Origin: Cognatundibacterium aquatile
GTDB taxonomy: Bacteria > Pseudomonadota > Gammaproteobacteria > Burkholderiales > Burkholderiaceae_D
Direction: 5' to 3'
Assembly: GCF_014699135.1 (NCBI RefSeq)
Contig: NZ_JACOFT010000002.1
Location: 372,001-436,000 of the forward strand
Length of the DNA: 64,000 bases
Shown here: positions 17,340-24,004 of the stretch, one piece after another
Layout: the number at the start of each line of letters is the position of its first letter
How positions within the stretch are numbered: position 1 is the first letter of the stretch
Position numbers and translations under genes: made by a program
The notes under the pieces: generated by a model
Told to the model about the DNA's origin: nothing
Databases searched by the model: none
Seen by the model: the letters and a program-made list of their open reading frames with translations, nothing else

Positions 17340-18116
17340 TCAGCTGGCATGCTTAGGTTGCACATGATCGCGAAAAACAGCGGAAACTTTGTGCGGGACG
17401 GATGTCGCTCTGGTTGGCATGGAAGATGATATTTCCGGCGCACGCGGGCTGATGTAGGGATTGAGATGCGGATTGAGATACGGATGATCAGGTAAATACA
17501 AAGGCAGCGGCGCCTCGCGCAAAGCCCCGCGTCGTTTCAGTAAATGTACTTGCAGACCAAATGCTGTCGGCCGCACGCTGACACGTAAAGGCGCAGGCGA
17601 TGCGGAGGTCGCAGCACGCAGTGGTCGTATCAGGCAAAACAAAGTCTCTGATGCTTGTGCTGCCAGATGCAGCCGCCGTAATGCCTCGTTGCGTATCTGT
17701 GACTGCCAGAATAGCAATGTGCCGCAACTGCCATGCCGCAATATTTGCTCTGCGGCCCACAAACTGTCTGCATGTTTATCGCAAGCCACCCACAGCAATT
17801 GCGATGAAGGCATTTGCTGACTCAATAAAGCCGTGGCTTGTGGCGTGTAGGGCGGGGCCAGTAAAGCAAGCGGGCGCGACCCCATTTTTTTGATCGCTGG
17901 CAATAACAACCGCAACTCTGCTGTGCCTTCTTGTTCGGTCAGTATTTCCGTCAGTTGCCCTAATGGCCAGCCGCTATCCGGCAACTCCCGGTTCAGCGCT
18001 ATATAACCGCTTGCCACTGTTTTTGCGGCACCGTGCGCGAGTTGCGAGGCGCGCCAGAGTGTGGGGTGCAGGTCTTGCAGGCCATTCAAAAAAGGGATTT
18101 GCGTATTGTTATTCAT
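17340..18116 (-). CDS. imuA: ImuA, SOS-inducible RecA/SulA-like mutagenesis factor
   Basis: The 258-residue product is the first gene of an imuA-imuB-dnaE2 cassette. Recognisable features are the N-terminal WRASQLAHG segment, SGWPLGQLTEILTEQEGTAELRLLLPAI (here split across residues ~48-75) and the later RRGALREAPLPLYLP region typical of beta- and gammaproteobacterial ImuA. It is a RecA-fold relative without a full Walker A loop. A canonical LexA box ends 18 bp before its start codon, so it is expected to be induced by DNA damage. Confidence 0.9.
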   Translation of the reverse strand: MNNNTQIPFLNGLQDLHPTLWRASQLAHGAAKTVASGYIALNRELPDSGWPLGQLTEILTEQEGTAELRLLLPAIKKMGSRPLALLAPPYTPQATALLSQQMPSSQLLWVACDKHADSLWAAEQILRHGSCGTLLFWQSQIRNEALRRLHLAAQASETLFCLIRPLRAATSASPAPLRVSVRPTAFGLQVHLLKRRGALREAPLPLYLPDHPYLNPHLNPYISPRAPEISSSMPTRATSVPHKVSAVFRDHVQPKHAS

Positions 18117-18133
18117 GCCAAAATAAATTTATA

Positions 18134-18149
18134 CTGATTATTAGTACAG
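18134..18149 (-). promoter_or_regulatory. LexA box controlling imuA-imuB-dnaE2
   Basis: CTG-N10-CAG occurs as CTGATTATTAGTACAG, flanked by TATA-like bases (ATACTG...CAGTAT). It matches the LexA consensus of beta- and gammaproteobacteria and lies 18 bp upstream of the imuA ATG. Confidence 0.88.
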
Positions 18150-18284
18150 TATAAATCAGACTATCTGAACTGCAATAGTTTTTCAGATGTATCCGTAATA
18201 TTGCTGGAAAGTGAAGCCAGATAATGCTTTGCGGGGATATGCAGATTTTTCAGTAGTGGAAAGTTTGCGACACTTTCAAATATA

Positions 18285-18300
18285 CTGATTGCATATACAG
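18285..18300 (+). promoter_or_regulatory. Second LexA box, facing a small unknown gene
   Basis: CTGATTGCATATACAG is again CTG-N10-CAG with TATA and TAT flanks. A possible sigma70 promoter overlaps it: TTGCAT at 18289-18294 and TAAAGT at 18311-18316 with a 16-base spacer, reading right. The first well-supported start codon downstream is ATG 18508. A short frame, ATG 18307 to TGA, 24 codons, lies between. Confidence 0.75.
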
Positions 18301-18507
18301 TATTTTATGTTAAAGTACTTTCTATGGACAAACGATGAGTCAGTGATGAATGAAAGCCTCGCTGAACGATGCACTCGATGATGTCCTTCACGATCTTTTT
18401 TGTATCAGGGAAGTTCGCATTTTTCTGTAGTGACCGGAAATGCTCTGTGTTTCAAGTGTCAGAGAAAAAGTATGAACTGCCTTTATAACCAACCCGGAGA
18501 TTCATTT

Positions 18508-18735
18508 ATGGCATACCTCGACCAGTCTTTTGATACGCGCTTCAGTCTGCAAATGTCGCCAACTTCTTTTTTACTGCGCTTAGGCCGTCGCGAGATATTT
18601 GTCTGCCGCGATTACAGACAACGTGCGTATTACGTCAATCCCGTATTGGATTGCTCCACAGGCATACAGGCCGGGCATCTGGAAATTTTGTTCTGCAAGA
18701 AATGGCTGATTATTTTATCCAAGGCAAACTGGTAA
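18508..18735 (+). CDS. Small protein of unknown function, possibly SOS-controlled
   Basis: The 75-residue product has GGAG (18496-18499) eight bases before ATG 18508. It is hydrophobic/aromatic and basic, with FLLRLGRREIFVCRD and YYVNPVLDC segments and three Cys, and no clear membrane span or known domain. I recognise no family. It lies 208 bp downstream of a LexA box on the same strand, so it may belong to the DNA-damage response; the long leader leaves this open. Confidence 0.6.
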   Translation: MAYLDQSFDTRFSLQMSPTSFLLRLGRREIFVCRDYRQRAYYVNPVLDCSTGIQAGHLEILFCKKWLIILSKANW

Positions 18736-18879
18736 GCGCTGAGGATTCGTGCCTTATGCTTCGCAATATGCACGCCTGATTTTGCTATTTTTGTTATTGC
18801 TTGCGCATGCCGTAGGGCAGCAGTATCAGCAAGCGCAACAGTCTGAACAGTAGCCTTGCAGGTAAGGCTGGGGAAATGA

Positions 18880-19497
18880 TCAGGGTCGCAGTATCAGAGT
18901 GCCGATATAGCCAGCGGGCAACGTCAGTGCATAGCTGCAGCAGTCTTTTAAAACTGATGCCATCTGTTGCTGAACGTGTTCGTCGTACTCCGTCATGGCA
19001 ATGCCAGCACATTTAAAACGTGCTTCCATCATCGTCCAGCACTGCGCAAACAGCGCTGCGCATTCATCGTCTTGCGCCTGTTGTAGTGCTGCGATTTGCT
19101 GAGAGCTGAAATAGATACCGGCAACATTCTGCCAGTCATCGATGGGTTTGATTGCCATCAGATCGATACCCGGCAGTTGTTTCTGACTGATGGCGGCTAC
19201 CGATAAACCAGGCTCATGGCTGACGGAAATAAAAATTTCTTGTGTGGCGATGATGCATTGCAATCTGCTACCAGCGATACGGATCAGTCGTATCTGTTCC
19301 GCTGTACAAGAAAATGCCTGCATCAATAATTCAGTGATGGCGAGATGCAGTTGTTGCCTGGCGACTTCGCGCTGAAGGTTTTGCGAGAAAGACAGGCTGA
19401 TCACCACATTGGACTGTTGACTGAAATAGTCCAGAGCAGACAGACATTGTTCTTCCCAGTCAAATACCGCAAAAGCTGGCAAGCTTAGACCTTGCAT
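18880..19497 (-). CDS. Sfp-type 4'-phosphopantetheinyl transferase, divergent
   Basis: The 205-residue protein (from ATG 19497) looks like a Sfp-superfamily enzyme, which attaches phosphopantetheine from CoA to carrier-protein serines. It has SVSHEPGLSVAAIS, the metal-binding PGID and the CWTMMEARFK motif corresponding to Wx(x)KExxxK. Two usual residues differ: the acidic residue two positions after the GID Asp is Met, and the motif Lys is Met, while the Asp and the Glu remain. It follows the Pls-like synthetase by 17 bp and is the obvious candidate to prime its carrier domain. A start at 19551 would overlap the synthetase end and is less likely. Confidence 0.72.
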   Translation of the reverse strand: MQGLSLPAFAVFDWEEQCLSALDYFSQQSNVVISLSFSQNLQREVARQQLHLAITELLMQAFSCTAEQIRLIRIAGSRLQCIIATQEIFISVSHEPGLSVAAISQKQLPGIDLMAIKPIDDWQNVAGIYFSSQQIAALQQAQDDECAALFAQCWTMMEARFKCAGIAMTEYDEHVQQQMASVLKDCCSYALTLPAGYIGTLILRP

Positions 19498-19514
19498 GTC
19501 CGTCTCATTCGTAC

Positions 19515-22500
19515 TTATTTTCCCGTCATCGCAGCTGGGCAACCGCGCCAATGCGAATTGGCAGGAATGAATTCCCCTTTCATCACCAGCGTCAGCGCTC
19601 CCAGGCTTGCACCGTTACCGACAACGGCGCTGTACAACACGGCACTGCGCGGCCCCATGTAAACGCGTTCACCGATGTTGACGTGATCAATTTTCATGAC
19701 GCGATCTTCAAACAAATGAGTTTGCGGGCAGGCGAGGGCATTGATTTCGCTGTGCTCGCCAATGCTGACGCAATCAAATTCAGTAATATCCGTGGTATCC
19801 ATATATACACCGCGCCCAATTTTGCAGCCGAGCAGATTGAATGCCAGCGGTAACCACGGTGTACCACGCAGATAACGCATGAAATTCGGCACAGCAATCC
19901 CTTCGTATAAATTGGTAATGCCTTCCGATAACCAGACAAATGGTGTCCACATGGGTACGCTGGCTTTCTTGTAGCGGAAAATCAGCAGCCATTTCAGTAC
20001 CAGTACAAAGACAAAGCTGCCTATCCCATACAGCAGACCTGCCGCGACCAGGTAGTACAGCACTTCAGCCCAACGGTCTTCTCCCGCCAGCGGCATCAGA
20101 TCAAGAACGACGGTGTAGCCGACGGCAATGACCATCGCATGGGGCGCAATAATCCGGAAAGTTTCGACCAGCGTGCGTCCTATGCGTCGCATCACTGAAG
20201 GTTTGAACGTTAGACTTTCAGGGAAACCTTTGACCTCTTCGCGTGCCGGCAAATTGATCGGTGGTGAACCCAGCCAGGTATCGCCATTTTTCATTTGCGC
20301 ATTGTCTGGTGCGCAGGTATGCACGCCTATCAGCACATTTTCGGGCAATACTGTTCCATCCGGGATGTAGGCACCGTTGCCGACAAAACTACGCCGCGAA
20401 ATGATAGTTGGATGCATGGTCATCCAGCCACGATCTATCTGCTCATCGCCGAGTAATACGGCGTCGGCGATGAAGGTTTCATCGCCCAGTGTCAGCATGT
20501 CCGGCACCACGCCCAATGCCGTCGAAATTTCAGCGCCTTTGCCGACTTTGGCACCCAGCATCCGGTACCAGAATGGCGCATACACTGTCGCATACACGCC
20601 ATGCAGCACATTCAGACTCGATTCCTGAATTTGATTGACCAGCCACTTGCCGCAATAGATGTTGCCATGTACAGCATAACTACCGGGTGTTAACTTCGGC
20701 AAAATGCTCCAGCGTATGCCAGCAGAAAGCAGGGCTGTGCAAACGATCAGAACAGCTGTCGCCGGAAACGCGAGTATGAAATATTTGGCCAGTTGCAAAG
20801 GAACAGAATTGGTTTGCAACCAGGGGAAATTGTCTGCATTGTCAAACCAGTCTATCGTCACAAAGCTGGGGAAGACCGGCATAAAAAACAGCGCGCTGAT
20901 AAACAGCGAGCCTACGACGAAGAATGTATTTTCGCCGATTGCGCGCAGCTTACTGTAAGCTGGCCTCGCCGGATAAGCATTGGCATCAAATGCGCCGACA
21001 TCTTTTGCCGGTGATCCTTTCCAGATACGATCCCGTGGAATAGTCTGACCTTCCGCCAATGCTGATTGGCCTTCCAGATGCGCGCCTTCTTCCAAAACGA
21101 CATTTCCTTCGAGCACACAATACGAACCGACGTAGGCATCTTTGGCGATGTTGATGCTGCCGATCAAGAGCTGACCATGCTGTACCCGCACATTTTCCAG
21201 ATTCGTTGCATTACCTATGCTGGCACCGTCACCGATGGACAGCAAATCCGGCGCGCGCAAGGTAATGGAACCTATCATGACATCGCGGCCTATCTTCGCG
21301 CCGAGTGCACGTAACCACCACGAATACAATGCAGAACCGCTCAGCATATAGACTGGTGCGGCATCGACCAGCCGGTCTGCCAACCACCAACGGAAATACG
21401 TCACGCCCCACAGCGGATAACGTCCGGCTTTCAGTCGTCCGGCGATCAGCCACTTTCCGAGAATCGCAATCGCGAATTCTGCTACCGTCAATAACAAAAA
21501 CACGCCAACCGACAACAATACTGCGCGGGTAATCGAATCGCCGGGGTCGCCGGTAAAAAAATGGTAAGCAAAAAATGGCGTCAGCCATTGCACCATGCGC
21601 ATCGCCACCAGCCACGGCACCGTGGCTGCCTGCGCCGCGCCGCAGATCCAGCGTTTCCAGGCAGGTGCCGGGTTCCAGGTTTCCTGAGTATCAGCGAGGG
21701 TCGCATCCTGCAGCAGGCCAGCCGCCTCCAATACCTCAGAAATACCTTGCACACTACGTTTCTGATAGATGTCGGCAATCTTAAAATACGCAAACCGGGG
21801 ATGTTTTCGTAATACAGAAACCAGTTTTGCCGCCATCAGAGAATGGCCGCCAAGATCATTGAAAAAATCGGCGTTGCGCCGTATCGTCTGCCCAGGAAAT
21901 AAGCTTGCCAGCGCGCTGAACAACACTTCCTCGGTTGCGGACTCCGCGACGTCTGATTCGCCGGATGCGGCTACGGCTTGTAAGACACATCGTTTTAACT
22001 CGTTGCGATCGATTTTTCCCGAGGTCAGGCGCGGAACTTCATTCATAAATTCAAAGCGCGACGGCACCATATACGGTGGCAGAAGCGCGCTGAGTATGCC
22101 CCGTAAGCCTGCACCAAATTCAGCGTTGGATTGCGTCGCCATCGATGCAACCGTATTTTCTGCATGACTGTCTTCGCGGACGATGAAAGCGACGATCTGG
22201 TCTATACCCTGATCCTGACGCAAGACCACGGCCACGGTGCCGACTCCGGTTTGCTGGGCAAGAACGGTTTCAATTTCACCCAACTCAACCCGGAAACCAC
22301 GAATCTTCACCTGATCATCGGCACGTCCCAGACAGACCACGCTGCCATCCGGCTGTATGCAGGCAAGATCGCCGGTTCTGTACAAACGTGCTTCGTTTGC
22401 TTGTCTGGCCCACGGATTCAGCAGAAATTTTTCTGCCGTTAAATCGGGACGCCCGAGATAACCGGTTGCAACGCCCGGTCCCGAAATGCAAAGTTCGCCC

Positions 22501-23582
22501 GTTTCACCCCACGGCAATAGGCGCAAACCATGTTCAATATCGGTCGCAATCACCATCAGCGAATAATTCGGTAAGGGTTTGCCTATCGTCACGGCTTGTT
22601 GTGGCTGCAACGGCGCAAGACTGGCCGATACCGTTGCTTCTGTCGGGCCATAGGTATTAAACATCTGCCGCCCCGGCTTGCTCCAGCGATTGACCAGTGC
22701 TTCCGGGCACATTTCGCCACCAAGATTAATCAGACGCAGGCTGGCAACATCCTGCGAAAATAAAGCGAGCAGGGTGGGCACGGCATGTAATACGGTAATG
22801 TTATTTTCTGCAAGCGCGACAGGCAAAAGATCAGGGTCGGCAGTGATGGCTTTCGGTGCTATCCATAAGGTTGCACCAACCAGGTAACTGATCCAGATTT
22901 CTTCGAATGACATATCGAAGGCTACTGAAAAACCCTGATAGACGCGATCAGTCGATTGGATCCCTAACACCTGATTTTCACTGCGTAAAAAATGGCAGAT
23001 GCTGGACTGACTGACCAAGATGCCTTTGGGTTTTCCCGTTGAGCCTGATGTGTAGATCACATAGGCAGGATAATCTGGTTCACTGGCGCGACGTCGCAAC
23101 CATGTTTCTGGCTGATGTGCCGCCGCAGTTTCTGCGATCCAGACCTGATGACGCGATGAATGCAACTGCGCTTCAAACTCGGCACAACTCAGAATACCAA
23201 CGGCGTTCGCGTCTGCCAGACAAACGGCAATACGGTCAACGGGTGTGTCAGCATCAAAAGGCAACCAGGCTGCGCCTGTTTTCGCAATACCCGCCTGCAT
23301 CACCAGCAGATCAATGCCACGCGGCAACCACAAGCCCACGATTTGCCCGGGGCCGACTCCGGATGCAATCAGAAATGAAGCTACACGGTCGGCAGCCAGA
23401 TTTAACTCACCATACGTTATTGAACGATCTTCAAAAATCAGTGCCGTTTTGTCTGGATAAAGAGAGGCGCTAGCCTCCAGAATGTCAGCAAGAATTTCTT
23501 TACGAATCAGATCGGGTTGAGACTGTCCATACAAAATTCCGCTATCGGATGAGCTTACAAGGGTGCTGCTAGACGAAGGCAT
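19515..23582 (-). CDS. Pls/PosA-like membrane non-ribosomal peptide synthetase (A-T-TM/beta-helix)
   Basis: The 1355-residue protein has an adenylation domain (residues ~30-530: YTSGSTGKPKG, YGPTEATVS, YRTGD, GKIDRNELK), a carrier domain with LGGHSL (Ser581) and a C-terminal half with six predicted membrane spans (~651-680, 686-714, 886-905, 930-955, 1133-1163, 1174-1202). The spans bracket three hexapeptide left-handed beta-helix segments (~760-860, 1008-1110, 1250-1350). This order and length match epsilon-poly-lysine synthetase (Pls) of Streptomyces, whose three tandem C domains elongate an isopeptide chain at the membrane. There is no thioesterase or standard condensation domain. Asp223 in FDMSFEEIW is the alpha-amino-group ligand, so an amino acid is activated. 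The product is unknown. Confidence 0.85.
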   Translation of the reverse strand: MPSSSSTLVSSSDSGILYGQSQPDLIRKEILADILEASASLYPDKTALIFEDRSITYGELNLAADRVASFLIASGVGPGQIVGLWLPRGIDLLVMQAGIAKTGAAWLPFDADTPVDRIAVCLADANAVGILSCAEFEAQLHSSRHQVWIAETAAAHQPETWLRRRASEPDYPAYVIYTSGSTGKPKGILVSQSSICHFLRSENQVLGIQSTDRVYQGFSVAFDMSFEEIWISYLVGATLWIAPKAITADPDLLPVALAENNITVLHAVPTLLALFSQDVASLRLINLGGEMCPEALVNRWSKPGRQMFNTYGPTEATVSASLAPLQPQQAVTIGKPLPNYSLMVIATDIEHGLRLLPWGETGELCISGPGVATGYLGRPDLTAEKFLLNPWARQANEARLYRTGDLACIQPDGSVVCLGRADDQVKIRGFRVELGEIETVLAQQTGVGTVAVVLRQDQGIDQIVAFIVREDSHAENTVASMATQSNAEFGAGLRGILSALLPPYMVPSRFEFMNEVPRLTSGKIDRNELKRCVLQAVAASGESDVAESATEEVLFSALASLFPGQTIRRNADFFNDLGGHSLMAAKLVSVLRKHPRFAYFKIADIYQKRSVQGISEVLEAAGLLQDATLADTQETWNPAPAWKRWICGAAQAATVPWLVAMRMVQWLTPFFAYHFFTGDPGDSITRAVLLSVGVFLLLTVAEFAIAILGKWLIAGRLKAGRYPLWGVTYFRWWLADRLVDAAPVYMLSGSALYSWWLRALGAKIGRDVMIGSITLRAPDLLSIGDGASIGNATNLENVRVQHGQLLIGSINIAKDAYVGSYCVLEGNVVLEEGAHLEGQSALAEGQTIPRDRIWKGSPAKDVGAFDANAYPARPAYSKLRAIGENTFFVVGSLFISALFFMPVFPSFVTIDWFDNADNFPWLQTNSVPLQLAKYFILAFPATAVLIVCTALLSAGIRWSILPKLTPGSYAVHGNIYCGKWLVNQIQESSLNVLHGVYATVYAPFWYRMLGAKVGKGAEISTALGVVPDMLTLGDETFIADAVLLGDEQIDRGWMTMHPTIISRRSFVGNGAYIPDGTVLPENVLIGVHTCAPDNAQMKNGDTWLGSPPINLPAREEVKGFPESLTFKPSVMRRIGRTLVETFRIIAPHAMVIAVGYTVVLDLMPLAGEDRWAEVLYYLVAAGLLYGIGSFVFVLVLKWLLIFRYKKASVPMWTPFVWLSEGITNLYEGIAVPNFMRYLRGTPWLPLAFNLLGCKIGRGVYMDTTDITEFDCVSIGEHSEINALACPQTHLFEDRVMKIDHVNIGERVYMGPRSAVLYSAVVGNGASLGALTLVMKGEFIPANSHWRGCPAAMTGK

Positions 23583-24004
23583 AAGTATTCAGAAGTGGTG
23601 ACGACGATTGTTTAATTGTTTTAATTATTACTGGCAGCGTTGATAGTTGATCTGGATCAGAAAGCGGGAATAACGCGCAATGTCGATAGAGTGAGAGTTT
23701 ATCATTTCGGGAAAGTAAATAATGTCGAAATAGCGCACTTAGCAACATCTGTTTCTATTTATTGCGCATGATCATATTGCGTATGATTAAAAACCGGACT
23801 CGATCTTGTCCGTTCTTGGAATAACCAAAAAAAGACGATGCTGCAGGAAAGCGATTGACCATACTGAAGTCTGTCAGCTATGGTTTGCATTAGATTATTT
23901 GATATATAAGATCAATTACATAAGATCAATAAAATCTACGAGGATTTCTCAGTTAGCGCCGTTAGCAATCGTGTTTAGAACGACTGATCGTCATTTTTTT
24001 GCCC
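23583..24004. other. Intergenic region between two divergent genes, A+T-rich with short direct repeats
   Basis: No gene is evident. It should hold the promoters of the Pls-like synthetase (left) and the CHASE-GGDEF-EAL gene (right). Two pairs of direct repeats are seen: ATTGCGCATGATCA at 23761-23774 with ATTGCGTATGATTA at 23776-23789, and ATAAGATCAAT at 23906-23916 and 23920-23930. Confidence 0.5.
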
